Made by a program: the position numbers and the translations under genes. Positions 51,630 to 63,974 of a DNA stretch of 64,000 bases are shown piece by piece. The first letter of the stretch is position 1; each line of letters opens with the position of its first letter. Source of the stretch: Druceiella hillmani (taxonomy: Eukaryota > Arthropoda > Insecta > Lepidoptera > Hepialidae). The stretch is from contig JAYKKI010000008.1 in the NCBI GenBank assembly GCA_039881145.1, positions 29,494,501 through 29,558,500 of the forward strand, written 5' to 3'. The notes below the pieces were generated by a model. The model was not told the DNA's origin, did not search any database, and saw only the letters and a program-made list of their open reading frames with translations.

Positions 51630-52440
51630 TCTATCTCCGAAATTGCTAGAAACTAAATTGTAAAACAGCTTTACTTGAAGTTTATCGGAAAATGAATTCC
51701 AAATTTCAGAGTTTTTGAGATATACGCCATATTTTTACACCTACAAAAGGTATATTAGACAACACATTTGCATGATAAAAAATAATAAATATGATTATTA
51801 TTAAAATGTAAATTATATGTAAGTTCTTTAATAGAAATATCTTAAATGTTTATTTATGCCTAAGTACATATGAAATCCATAAATTAGAGTAAATTTGCAG
51901 TACACAGTAAAGTTTTTTATGGTTTACACGTACATGTATGTTTGTTTGAAATTTCGTTGGGTTCTTATTCAGTATCCGTAGTTCTATCAAGGATCTTAGA
52001 AAATATAATCGTATTTTGGAGTTTAATATTAACGATCAAACCAATCTTAAAATATCAAACCTTTTCTTCAATACATGAAAAAAAACCTGAGTATTTAAGA
52101 GTTGCTCTGGTCGCTTTTTTATTTATTCTCAAACACAGCTCTGCCCTTTACTCATCTAAGTTTTATTCTGTTGTTTGTGTCTTTTATTTGAAACAAAGAA
52201 CTCGTACTTGACAAATATTGGAAACAATAAGTCTAATAAATTTCATCTTTTGTAATATTCAGTCCTCCTGTCCAATAAAATCCCTAATTCTATCGAAATG
52301 GTTAATTTAGTTTCGACTTACATTCATTTTATTATTATTTTTTCTTCTTGGTTAATTTGAAAACACATTTAGGAATTTTGCAATCTACCTCAAAACAATT
52401 TTTTTCACTTGTCTCTTACAATTTCAAACATCAATCTCAC

Positions 52441-52634
52441 CTCTTAACAATATTCTCCTGATACTCCGCCTCACAGCTGTGCAGTTCCACCGCCTGTGTC
52501 GGAATTGGTGGGCGCATTCGGCTGCGGCGAGGGCGGCGCCACGACTCGCGCTCCGCAGTAGGGCGGGCGCACAAGAAGAGCGGCGGCGCGCGCACGTCGT
52601 CCCCACATCCACCAGCGGCGGGGGCGACGGCGAC
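52441..52634 (-). CDS. Wnt6: Wnt protein, N-terminal-region exon (probable Wnt6)
   Basis: Exon of a secreted, lipid-modified Wnt ligand. The minus-strand acceptor is TTTTCCCCCCTCTAG; the donor is AGAG followed by GTGAGA. The peptide includes PLVDVGTTCARRR, then CAPALLRSASRGAALAAAEC and the near-invariant AHQFRHRRWNCTA, then VRRSIRRILLR. The last block resembles insect Wnt6 (RRWNCT...RRS..K.LLRD) more than other insect Wnts. The NCT within RWNCT is an N-glycosylation sequon. The exon ends in phase 1 with G, completed as Asp by the AT that opens the 5946-6199 exon. Odd points: the segment between the first two cysteines is much shorter than usual and the second Cys lies two residues closer to the EC motif. 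Wnt9 was the next best match. The exon with the signal peptide was not identified upstream. Confidence 0.92.
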
Positions 52635-53800
52635 CTAGAGGGGGGAAAATTATGAATACTCAAAGTATAAGATCCATACGGACAATCCATGACTCATGTT
52701 TTTTTTGCGAGTCACACACCATAGAAGCAAATAGGTTTTTATGGTTGTACTCCATTGCTCATTTGCCACAGTCTTATATTTTTAAACTATCTGGTATCCG
52801 CACATAACTACACGCAATTTGGTTAAAATATAAAATGCAACAAACGATATAATGTAGAGAAATATAAAATAAAAAATATATATTAAAAAATATAAAAAAA
52901 ACGATTTGTAAAAGCATTGAAGTGAACTGAGCAGAACTTTCGTACAATTCATACACAGATATCCTAAGTTATATTTAAATACGAAAATGAGTTTGTTAGT
53001 TTATTTATTTAATTCAGCTTTCACACCTCGAACACTCAAGCAGTCTTCATAAACTTTTGCGTACAAATAACCTGCACTATCCAGATGGGCATAGTGTAAT
53101 AAATTTAACACAAAATAGGTTTTTTTGGTAATTAAAATACTCATCCCACTGAAGATAAAAGTATCAACATAACATGACCGTATAAGACTTTCTACTGCAA
53201 GACACAGGTTTTTCTCCTTTCTATTCCATTCCATTTCATCGGTTCTATGCATTTCAAACTTCTTAACAATTTTCAAAGCTAAGATCCAATTTTTCAAAAG
53301 GACTTTTTTTTAAGTTCATAGCCATTTTCTTCCTTCGTCACATAAGCCAAGCTATGGATCGAAATTAATAGTAATATTAAAATTAGACGCACACTGAATT
53401 GATACAGGAAAACATTTGGCTAAGTATTTATAAAATACATTTCAATATAATGTAACAAACAAATAACAAGTCTTATTTCTCCCAAGTGCACCAAGTAGAA
53501 TATGAAACAAAAGGTGATTATCTGAAGAATTCGAAGACATAAATTATTGTTTGTTATAAATCTCGACGACTATACCGTAGACAATTTTATTTCCTATATT
53601 TAACTCTAAATAAAATATAATTTAAAAAGCAATATATAAATAAATGTCTTAATCACAGTAAAGCGAATTATTTTTTTTAAACTTATGAAACTTGGATTAC
53701 CCACAATGTAATATATTTACATTTTCTGTTTTCTACGTGGTTTATCCAAAAATTTTATCAAAAAGTTTCAAAGGAAAGAAAATTAAATTAAATTCCGCAA
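52635..53800. other. Upstream intron of the Wnt6 gene, no gene seen
   Basis: AT-rich. The minus-strand frames at 52774-52956 and 53001-53297 have no recognisable domain or splice context. The exon at 52441 begins one base before a codon start, so at least one more exon lies upstream. Confidence 0.4.
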
Positions 53801-53801
53801 A

Positions 53802-53992
53802 GTTTTTGAATTAAACATTATTGCTCGTACTGGCGAGAACTCTTACCGTAATATATATTTTTAGTGGAAGTATTGATATAAAATATATTAAAAATAATAC
53901 ATTTTAATATATTTTCTATCAATGCTTCCACTAAAAATATATATTACGACAAGAGTTCTCGCCAGTATGAGCAATAATATTTAATTCAAAAA
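53802..53992. repeat. Foldback (MITE-like) element, long palindrome
   Basis: Arms of about 90 bases, left from GTTTTTGAATTAAACATTAT through GCTCGTACTGGCGAGAACTC to AAAATATATTAAAA, right the near-exact reverse complement, with a central spacer under 10 bases. A non-autonomous DNA transposon or recent inverted duplication. Confidence 0.9.
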
Positions 53993-54218
53993 CAATATTA
54001 ATTATGTTGATCAGTTGTTGATTTTAATCACGAATCTATCAGATGTATTAATGACTCTTGGTCTGCTTCTTGCCATTATAAGCATAGTTTTGTTAATAAT
54101 GTTTAATTCAAAAACAATATTAATTATGTTGATCAGTTGTTGATTTTAATCACGAATCTATCAGATGTATTAATCACTCTTGGTCTGCTTCTTGCCATTA
54201 TAAGCATAGTTTTGTTAT
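53975..54218. repeat. 122-bp tandem duplication
   Basis: Two adjacent, almost identical units (TTAATTCAAAAACAATATTA at 53981 and 54103). The unit starts inside the outer end of the palindrome at 53802-53992, so that end was copied with its flank. One G/C difference (ATGACTC against ATCACTC) was noticed. Confidence 0.93.
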
Positions 54219-54351
54219 ATTTCTATATGGAGGCAAAATGCGTCTGTATATTTGCTTCTAGCTTGAACTTATTTAGTCTGTTCTGATGAGTTTTTTCTTT
54301 CTATTTATAACTTTATTATTTTAAACAACAAAGACTATTCACCTTTGTAAT

Positions 54352-54520
54352 AAGTATTACTAAGGTATTATGCAAAAGAACATATCGGAATAAAACTAAC
54401 ATTAACGAAGGCGCAACTGTGGACACACAGATATTAAGTATTACTAAAGGTATTATGCAAAAGAACATATCCGAATAAAACCAACATTAACGAAGGCGCG
54501 ACTGTGGACACACAGATATT
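54352..54520. repeat. 84-bp tandem duplication
   Basis: AAGTATTACTAAGGTATTAT and AAGTATTACTAAAGGTATTA begin units at 54352 and 54436. Both end in GGACACACAGATATT. About four differences. Confidence 0.93.
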
Positions 54521-54524
54521 TTTT

Positions 54525-55470
54525 GTCAATTGTTAACATTAAGAATTAGCGCACTTGATAATTAGAAAACTTGCACATCGATCTGAATTAATCACTTAGT
54601 ATAATTCCAAAATTATGAATCGATATATTTTATATTATCAATAAAGTATTTTCATGCTTTATATTTTCTAATCTTATACCAGGTAACATAATCAGGTATT
54701 CGCGGTTGTATTCAAGTTAAAATCGAAACTTTTCCCAAAGTGAAAAGTGAAACTTGTAATGGTGCTCTCATATGTTCCAGCTGTTTAATTCCCTTGACCG
54801 CATAAAATGTAAAGATGTACAAGCTGTCCACTAAAAGCTATCAAAATAGCGGTAGACAATGTCACTTCACGTCAGCATGCGCCTTATATGACTCGACCTT
54901 GCATGTACTGCACATAACACTCATATTAAAACTACATAGTCATTTCATAGCCAGATATGATACAAAAGTTTATTCTGAGTCACAGTTATTAAGCTGTGAG
55001 TCATGCTCGACTATAAATGATTAAGTATTTTTTACTATCTCAATTAAACGGCACAATTGAAATGGATAAAGCAATAGATATCATTCATAATCAAGATCTG
55101 ATGAAACTAAATTCTGTCTATCGTTTCTATTTCAAGGTATTAAGCATCATTGGAACAATCTAGAGTCATCCTTGATGCTCGTATTATGTGGCATAGGATC
55201 TTTCGAGAAGTTCATTAACTGAAAGATAGAATAGCATTTCTAAACATTGTGATGGCTCTGTAAGTTTTCATGAAAAGTACGAATATTAAAGTTAATTAAT
55301 TCCAAATTAATAAACAATTATATTTAATTCCATTATTATCATTGCTATTTTTACAATATTTTTTTAATGTGACCTTTTGTATTATTGTTATACTATAATA
55401 ATGTAATTTTGTAAACTGACATTTAATATTTAAAATATTATTGTTATATTATTATTTATATATTTTTATT
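54525..55470. other. Non-coding, no gene seen
   Basis: AT-rich, with no recognisable feature beyond a domainless 69-codon frame at 54815-55024. Confidence 0.35.
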
Positions 55471-55472
55471 AT

Positions 55473-55479
55473 GTATATA

Positions 55480-55516
<37 letters not shown>

Positions 55517-55517
55517 T
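55473..55517. repeat. (TA)n microsatellite
   Basis: TA run with one ACATAT interruption. Confidence 0.95.
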
Positions 55518-56961
55518 ATTATTTATAGAATTTTAATTTTTACATTATTTATTTGGACAGTTCTTATTATTATTATTTTGTAGTTTTGTACTGTTATTAG
55601 TCGATATTTAATTCTTAAAATGTTATAATTAGCATTACAATTCTTTCTTCTCTTTGACTGGCAATATAGCTTAGGTTTGACGACACTTTTGTTAATGTAC
55701 TGAACGTTAATTGACAATTTCTTTTTATAGAAGTTTACTTTTGATATAAATTGAATTATTAGTTATATCTCATTTTTATTTTAATTCCACTGGCTTGTTC
55801 TTAACTTATTACTTTTTTTAATTGTTTGTTCTACCGTTGAATATTCTTTCGTATTTATTATATAAATTGACGTCATTGAATATGCTTTACGTCCCAGTGT
55901 TGAATACAAAACTATGATTAACTATAACTATGACATTTATCTGTTTCGTCACTGACTCTAAGGTATAAAATGTTAAGAGTCTAACTATTATTTTTGTTTT
56001 TATGTTTATATATTATAGTTCTAGTAAATAATATAAAAGAATTCATAAAATTACAGCATATTATTATTATACTCAACACGACTCTGGACGAATTGAAAGT
56101 CAATTGTTCTAGGGAAAGGTAACGAGAAAATAAGATCATTTTATCAGAAGTATGTCAAAATATTAATAATTTCACACTAACTGCCAATATTCTAAGCTAA
56201 AATTGAAAAGTGTAAAAACCGTTTAAAATTATTGTCATCGGAGAGTATTCTCCTCATAATATATATCTACTGAGGGACGAATCTTCCACTATATATTTGT
56301 ATAATAAAGTTAAAAGAATTTTTAAAGGCCTTAATCTTAACCTTTAGGGAAAAAATTTAAAAGATAAGCATTCCGCTTAAATTATTAAGAGCATTGCAAT
56401 TGGATTATTTAAAAAAATCGGAGTGTAACCGAGTTGAGGAGAAGACCGTTTATTTTACGTGAATACGTGTACATTGACAGGTAATATTATTGACAGTATT
56501 TTACTATCTCAAAATGGTGGCGCTTACCCCTCCGCCGCGCGATGCGTCACATTCCCCACTCAACATAACGAATTCTTTGATCGTTTAACTATCGAGTAGT
56601 GAAATTAAATTTTGGATGTATACGGTAGTTACGTAGTCGCAATGCCAAACTGCATCCCTCGATTCTGTTATCATCAAATTTTCTGAATTGCCTCCCACTA
56701 TGAAAACAAATTTAAAGACGTATTCACGTCAAAACTTTTTCTCTAAAACCAAAAGTTTCAAAGGAAAAGAAGCAATTAAATTGTTTGTTACATTTAATCG
56801 GGCTAGAATTTGTTTTCAGTTTTGGTCATGTTGGTTCAATCTTTTCTTAATTCTCAATATTCATAATATTTTCAGAGTTTTTGACCGACCCTTTGGCGAC
56901 AAGGGCAAGGAATTTTTTAGTGTTTTTCTTGAAAAATGTCTAAACCAATTCATAAAAAGTA

Positions 56962-56965
<4 letters not shown>
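55518..56965. other. Non-coding, no gene seen
   Basis: AT-rich. A short less AT-rich patch at about 56440-56600 (ACCCCTCCGCCGCGCGATGC) has no motif I recognise. Confidence 0.35.

Positions 56966-57027
<62 letters not shown>
56966..57027. repeat. (TA)n microsatellite
   Basis: About 62 bases of uninterrupted TA. Confidence 0.98.
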
Positions 57028-57032
<5 letters not shown>

Positions 57033-57117
57033 AATTTGTGATTCAACAGATTTTTATTTCACAACCTACACCTTTTCTATTTCCCAATTTCCCTTCCCAA
57101 AAACATACAGAATCAAA

Positions 57118-57325
57118 TAACAGATGAACTGACACCGAAATGATTCCATAAGCGCTTTGTTTTGGTAATTTTGCACGGAACACTAAAAAGCATCTGAAGA
57201 CGAAAGAAACTCTTCAAAAAAGGAAGCCGTTTTTCTGTCATCATTACTTATTTTACTCTTCATTTGAAAAGGAAAAACCGGAACCGTTATGAGATCACTC
57301 ACGCTTCCGTCTATCTATTTGTCAA
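57118..57325. repeat. Two opposed family A ends
   Basis: The reverse-type end (ACCGAAATGATTCCATAAGC ... GCACGGAACACTAAAAA) at 57135-57191 is followed by a forward-type end (GAAAAGGAAAAACCGGAACC ... GATCACTCACGC) at 57263-57305, facing away from each other. Confidence 0.55.
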
Positions 57326-58299
57326 GGTTCTTTTTTTTTCAGAAATACAAATTTGGCGTCTATTTATCAAAGCTCTTTTTTTCAGAAATTGTAAATTCAA
57401 TTGCACTCAAAAATATTTACACAAAAATAGGAAAGCCAAAGTAAGTTTTCGATTTTGCTTCTTTTCGCACAATATATGTGGAATATGATTGAAAGAGCAA
57501 AATAATAAAAATTCTAAAATAATTTTTTTTTAATTTATAATAATAACCCTTATAAACAAATTTAAAACTTAATTTGGTTGGACCGGAATGTGACGTGATT
57601 ATTCAATCACTTTAGTAATTGGTATTTCGGTATTATTTTTACCGAACAAATTAATTTGGGAAGGGGATTCGAGATAAAACATTTATCACCAGAAGAGTAA
57701 GGAATAGTTAAATGGCGAGAAAAACTTTTTTCTTCGCTAAATTTAATTCATTCTTTTAAAGGGTTAACTTATAAATATTTCTTTATTCTGTCTGAACATT
57801 AACAAACCATTCAATGATTACCATATATGTTACACTTTCAATAATTTTGGTCCCCAAAAGAAAAATAAATAATATGCTAATAACTATTCTAATTTTCCTC
57901 TTTTCTATCTAATTACAATACTTTTCACATATCTTCTAGAGCCTTCACATTTCATTTCAAATAGTTGACAAACTTTAAAAGAAGACGGCGTCATCGTGAA
58001 AGGTTTTAATGTTGTAAGTTTATGCTATCTCAGACTAGTAATTAACATATTCGTTGTACAATATTCGACCCATATCTCACAGAGGAGAAAATATACTTAA
58101 ATTTATACTTAATATATAACGCCTGTAACTAATATGCTAAACGAAGTGCAATAAACAAATATTAACTAACTCCGTTTTAAGTCAGATTAACTTTTAATGA
58201 AACGTCTATAATATGTGTTTTCAAAGATTTCTAAAAACGGAAATAGAAATATGAATAATAGTATATACTTATCTAGATTTCTACTCAACGCATACCTCT
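57326..58299. other. Non-coding, no gene seen
   Basis: AT-rich, no exon or element recognised. Confidence 0.35.
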
Positions 58300-58640
58300 C
58301 AGAGCACACCATGCTGGACTGCAAGCAATTACCAAACGCTAACAGCTAAGCCCGAAGACAGCGTGTTTACGTGACCGGTCGGCCCATAACAATAACAAAC
58401 ACCGGCTGCCGGCAGCGCGAGCATAAAAGTCAATGCGAATGAGTTTATGTCGGTCAAAGTCATTATCAAACGGCGATCGGGACGAGACGTTTACATTTGG
58501 CCAGGTGAAGCCGGTGTTATTGTAAGGCTGGATCGAGTCAGATCTGTTTGTGGAGCGGAGCTCGTTGAGCGGCAGTATTAAGTACGGCAGTCAGATTGTC
58601 ATGATATTAACTGCGTACTCAATAAGTTCGCCACTATGGT
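58300..58640. promoter_or_regulatory. GC-rich island upstream of the Wnt6 exon, candidate enhancer or promoter region
   Basis: Low-repeat, balanced-composition DNA: GTGTTTACGTGACCGGTCGG, CACCGGCTGCCGGCAGCGCG, GCATAAAAGTCAATGCG (a TATA-like word), GCGATCGGGACGAGACG and GTGAAGCCGGTGTTATTG. No exon with signal peptide was recognised on the minus strand. Could be an intronic enhancer or part of the 5' region. Confidence 0.38.
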
Positions 58641-59237
58641 AGCATTTGACATTGCATAAGCATGTCTAAGGCTTTTGTTGTTTTATGTTAGACTTTTGTT
58701 ACCACCATGACCATGTTTAGACTTTTTTTATTTTGGTAATAATTGTTATACAACACTATAAAAAAACCAGATGAATACTGCAATCTCTTTAAAACTTTCG
58801 AATGCATATTATCCTTACATATCTATATTTATCTACCTGTCTGTTCGCTTATAACTTGAGTTTTATTTAATATATTGTCATGCTGTTTTCACCATCGTAT
58901 AGGGTATTTATCTCAAAAGATTTTTAAACGCAAAAATTAATATTAGATGACGGAACTACATTAATATTTGTGAAACACTCCTAGAAAACGGACAAGCACG
59001 AAGCGTTATGGAGGCGACAGACAGGCCGCGGTAAGCACGAGAGTATTTATAAGATTATCATTATTTAATATATATTGTTCCCTTATATGAAAGCCTATTA
59101 AATGTTAGAGCCTTAATGTGAGAACCTATTAAGAATACAATATAACCTTCTTATTATTATAATATGATCTTCTTCCTGACGAAATGAGCATTGTGGATTT
59201 ATACAATTTCTCCGTTGTTATTTTACATACGTCTTTA

Positions 59238-59536
59238 GTTTCAACCAAAGATGTTGGAAGACACGCGCGGCCCGCTCTCACTAGATATGCCATATGTACG
59301 AAACCCTGCGTGTCATTTGAGTAGACACACACTAAGACGTATAAACAATCTACCCTCTTTTAATCTATTCACACAAGGACCTGACGTATGATTGTGTACG
59401 TAAAAACTAAATTCATGTACACTCACACTTTCTCGCTTGAAGTGTGCATTTGTACAGTTCCGTGACACGGTGTTTGAATAGACATGGCATATCTAGAGAG
59501 AGCGGGCCGCGCACATTCTAACATCTTTGGTTTCAA
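59238..59536. mobile_element. MITE-like element with about 60-bp inverted ends
   Basis: The left end reads ACCAAAGATGTTGGAAGAC, GCGCGGCCCGCTCTC and CTAGATATGCCAT; the right end is its near reverse complement (ATGGCATATCTAGAGAG, GAGCGGGCCGCGC, AACATCTTTGGT). About 300 bases in all, no coding. GC-rich ends in AT-rich DNA argue against chance. A clean target-site duplication was not seen. Confidence 0.85.
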
Positions 59537-59539
59537 CAC

Positions 59540-62500
59540 TGATATTTAGTTTTATTTCTCCGTTAATTCTTGGTATTCTTGCAATTTCTATTCATCCAAT
59601 GTTACAGCAGAGTTAAAAAGATTATCTTAACACTCTCCACGCTTATTAACACTACTTCAATTATTATTTTCTGTATTTATTAAAATGCCTTTCATTCTAT
59701 ATCTAGTCGTTATTTATACGTTTACATTTATGCGCCCATTCCTATTAACAGATGTTCAAGTGACACGTATATATTAGGTAATTAAGAAATCCAGAAACTG
59801 AAGACTGATTTTCTTGAGAAAATAAAATATGTATTAAAAATATAAAACAACTTTTCTTTTGAACTGTGTAGCGCGGTAACCTAGAATAGTCAAAAAAGAA
59901 ATAAGGAAAACAATTATTATACATTTATGGTAAAGACACTAATACTGCATCACGTGGCGATATCATGAATGATTTCCATCGAACTGTTGCAGTGCCCCCT
60001 ATCAACATTCTAGTAACGAATGTTTAAATGGCGCATAAGTTTAATTTAGCGCCTTGGCTAGGCTCCCCGTCGACAGCGGCTGATTGACGTCCTGTATACG
60101 CGAAAACATCTTGAGTGGGCTTTACGTAAACAATAACTCGCCGTCTCCTCTCACCTAAATAATCCACAGGAAAATAAATATAACTAACACTATAAACTTA
60201 GATATACTCTGCTTAAATATAAATCATATATACAGGCTGAGTCCTGAATTTGGTGTAAAAATGGACAGTTCTATTTTTCAATCATCAGCTATTGATGTAT
60301 TTATTGAACCTATTACGATCCATGTATAAGGGTGTATCCTGTAAAATTAAGTAAGAATGTCAGATAACGGTAAATATATATTTTGTTTATATAGGGTCGA
60401 GAATTCGACGATTCTGAAAGTAAAATACAAACTCTAACAAATTCCCTATAGTCATAAATAACGCATTCCATTGAATGCGTAGTTTCACTGATTGAGTACA
60501 CTGAACATATGAACATCTTGCGTTGCTCGTGCAATATATTTCATAAAAAAATGAGTTAGGTTGTATTGGTACGCGCTCATTTTTATGTTTTCAATGTGAA
60601 AGTCAGTAGCAATTTGTTTCCAAATTGCCATAATTTAGGCTATCTCCAATAAACACGGTGATCCAGTATGTTTGTGCTTACGTTCCTTCTTCTGTAAAAT
60701 CTTCATTCAGCGTCGATTAGTGGTACATAGTGACAGAGTTACAGCTCCAGATCAATATATTTTTAAATATTAATATGCAGAATATAATAATATTCTGCAA
60801 AAAATACTTTTATTCCACTTACATTACTTAACGCTCATGTTCACTACATATTCTTAAAGTAGGCAGGCCGCCCGGAATCGAACGCTCAAGAAGAACATCG
60901 AGTATGATCTCCGATGAGTCCGAATGATCTTGAATATATTCAAAAATTGTTCTTATTAGCGAATATGTCAACTAATATCCTATGTACATGTGTGCGTAAG
61001 TCAGCTATACCGTAGGTAGTTCATATCTTACAAAATTATAAAATCTTCACTACTTTCGTAACTTTGTATTTTTCAAACTGCTATACCCAATTTTTTTTAA
61101 AAAATTAACACAAAAAATATAGAGAGAAAACAAACAGCATTCTATATAAAATATATAAATAGAATAATTAAAGGACAAGATCAAGAAGTCGAAAAGCGGA
61201 TTTATAGAGAGAATTGCTCCAAGAGTATAATACAATAAAAGGAGATCTGTGATTTTAAAAAAGGAAGTCACTTATCGTTGCTATTCCAACTTTTAGGGAA
61301 GATAAGTCAATATATGTTATACATCCATAAAAATATTGATGCTTCGTAAATATAATTATTATCACTTATCTATACAGGTTCACCTTAAAACCATTAATAT
61401 AAACTTTCCAATATGTATTAAAGTTTCTCCTACTTATTAAGAAAAGAATAATGATAATTTTAAATAATAGATATAATTTAAAATTGTTATGCACTATGAG
61501 TATCTTATATAGAATTGTATAAAAGAAATCTTTGGCTTGTAAAGAGAAAATAATGGCAGCGGTTACAAAAACCAATTCACCTTCCCATTATTCTATTTTT
61601 TTGTCAATTAAAAGCCACTATTAATAATCATTTTGTCGAAAATAGTCTAACGGAATATTTCTGGTTTTGTACTAAAAATTACGGTAATTATTAGTACAAA
61701 ACTCGAAAAAATTAAATTATGAAAATAATTAAATTACGTTAACTAAACTACGATAAGTTTTAATAGGATCGACGATCACAGGGTTAATAAAACAACGCGA
61801 TACTTGTCAAGAAGAATTAAATTTTTTTCAGCGTCCACTTAACAAATCCAGCTTCAAAGAAATTAACAGATAAAATTATAAGTAATACCCCAAATGGTTA
61901 TAAAATAAGTATTACTATTAGATAAGGCATAAAATCTTCACATAATAAAGTTTAAATTTAAGAAAGACACAGCCTATACGTAGCATTACGTATAAATCAG
62001 ACATAAAGTAAATACAGCGCGTACTTGGCGGAACGAGGTGACGAGTGCGCACGAAATTGTATTGAATTCCTCTAGAAGCATTCGAGCGGGTTACTTTATT
62101 TAGGAATCAATGAAGTCGAGTTGAGTTTACGCGGAATATAAGTTTGAGTTATTTATCGTACGAAAGTTCATTTACATTAAGATTTTCGTGAACAATTTAA
62201 AAGTTCGTGGAAATTTTAGCTACCTACCTCATTCTATTTATTTTTACAAATTTAACTAATACAGACCATTGTACTACTGTTTCTGGGGTGAACTACTTCA
62301 ATATATGTATCCATTCGTTCCTCGTACGTAATTTCCATAAAATTCGATCAAATTGAAGAAAAATAACAATGTGTCATCATATTAAAAAATATGCCAATAT
62401 ATGCAGAATCGTTCAATACGCAAATTTCACTATACGTTTAATTAATATGTTATTATTCTAGAATGTCAATATAAAAATACAAAATAATCCACCGATCTCT

Positions 62501-62580
62501 GGGTTATTATTTTAATACGTTTCCCTCTTCTGTCTACGGTGTTCGTTCCCTTTCTTTCCCACAAGCGGACACGAATAAAG
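59540..62580. other. Non-coding, no gene seen
   Basis: AT-rich with two less AT-rich patches: 60040-60150 (AGCGGCTGATTGACGTCC) and 62010-62160 (GGCGGAACGAGGTGACGAG), both possible small conserved elements. AATACTGCATCACGTGGCG at 59940 faintly resembles the hammerhead-repeat family. Confidence 0.35.
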
Positions 62581-62583
62581 ATA

Positions 62584-63315
62584 GTAAACCTGGTTGATAA
62601 CAGAAAAAAATATAAAATCTAAGCACAGTTAATAATTAAAGACTCGAATTCGAAATAAATAACCATAAACTTAATATAAACTCGTTTTAAGATTTTTTTC
62701 TTATAGAAGTATAAAATTAAAATAATATCTATTTAATTACTATAATCGGATTCTATAGCAATCCTTTTACAAATATTGAGAATTCGCGTCGAAAACAAAG
62801 TTTGTCTTAATACCTAGTAAACTTGGTTGATAAAATGAAAACCTATAAAATTTAAGCACAGTGTAAAATAATTCAAGATTCGAATTTGAAATAAATAACC
62901 ATAAACTTAATATAAACTGTTTTATTTTAATTATTTTAAGATTTTTTTTGTAGAAGTATAAAATTAAAATAATATCTACTTAATTACTATCATTGGACTC
63001 TATAGCAATCATTTTACAAATATTGAGAATTCGCGTCGAAAACTGATAAAGTTTGTCTTAATACCTAGTAAACTTGGTTGATAAAATGAAAACCTACAAA
63101 ATTTAAGCACAGTGTAAAATAATTCAAGATTCGAATTTGAAATAAATAACCATAAACTTAATATAAACTGTTTTATTTTAATTATTTTAAGATTTTTTTT
63201 GTAGAAGTATAAAATTAAAATATTATCTACTTAATTACTATTATCGGACTCTATAGCAATACTTTTTACTAATATAGAGAATTCGCGTCGAAAACTGATA
63301 GTTTGTCTTTATTTA
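62584..63315. repeat. Three-unit tandem duplication, units of about 233-251 bases
   Basis: GTAAAC(C/T)TGGTTGATAA starts units at 62584, 62817 and 63068. Each continues through AATAAATAACCATAAACTTA and ends near GAGAATTCGCGTCGAAAAC. Units 2 and 3 are nearly identical; unit 1 is more diverged and lacks about 18 bases, so unit 2-3 duplicated last. Confidence 0.93.
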
Positions 63316-63739
63316 TCCTGACTTACGTATCCATCCTTGCTGGATAAAAAATAAATAGCGAATCCTCGTTGATAAGGTTTATTCACCGTTCCACTGCCAC
63401 GGTGTTCTTCATTCGCAGTTCTGAATTTCTTTTCTTCGGTTCATCCTAACGCATATGTCAAATCTATACAAGGACTGTAATAATATATAAGCCGGTTAGC
63501 TTGTGCCGGTGACTTATATATTCTTAAATTTCTTGTATACTGTTTATAATAGTGTTAGAAAGAGATAAAGGTAGTTTCTTATTACTTGTCACAGATCATT
63601 TAGAATCTGTGGATTGAATTTACATGCTAGATATTTGCCGAAGAAGCTGATGCCTAAACGTTTAGTCACATTATGCCTGTTGCTTTACTTATTATTTTTG
63701 GACCCACCTATCTGTATACCTATTTTTCAAATAATTTTA

Positions 63740-63957
63740 TTACACGGTGGAAAGCGTTTGCGATGGTACGGGCATGTGATGGGACGGGACGAATGTAACG
63801 ACGTAAAAACTGCCCTGGCTATCCTGGACACAAAAAAGGGTAGAGGAATACCACAGGCCACGTGGTGGACAACCGTTGCCAAAGATCTGGCGTGGGCAAA
63901 CTTAGATTAGAGACAACCCAAGATTGACTTGGCGGTAGATTACGAGGAGGGCCGACC
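63740..63957 (+). pseudogene. RTE-type LINE, C-terminal reverse transcriptase tail remnant
   Basis: The plus strand reads KRLRWYGHVMGRDE, then KTALAILDTKKGRGIPQATW and KDLAWANLD, matching the common C-terminal tail of RTE-like non-LTR retrotransposon proteins (LRW.GHV.R......(A)L......GRP...W...V..DL). After the stop at 63908 a shifted frame continues with WR, a stop and ITRRADP, the usual end of this tail. No RT catalytic motif lies upstream, so it is a 5'-truncated, broken copy. Confidence 0.8.
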
Positions 63958-63974
63958 CCAAATGTTATTACATT

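Noticed and set aside
52441..52634. Assignment to Wnt9
   Set aside because: The spacing from NC to RG also fits Wnt9, but the joined Asp (LLRDTRET), the RRS.R pattern and the DAR.RR.DI...LHN..AGRL block in the next exon fit Wnt6 better. Phylogeny would settle it.
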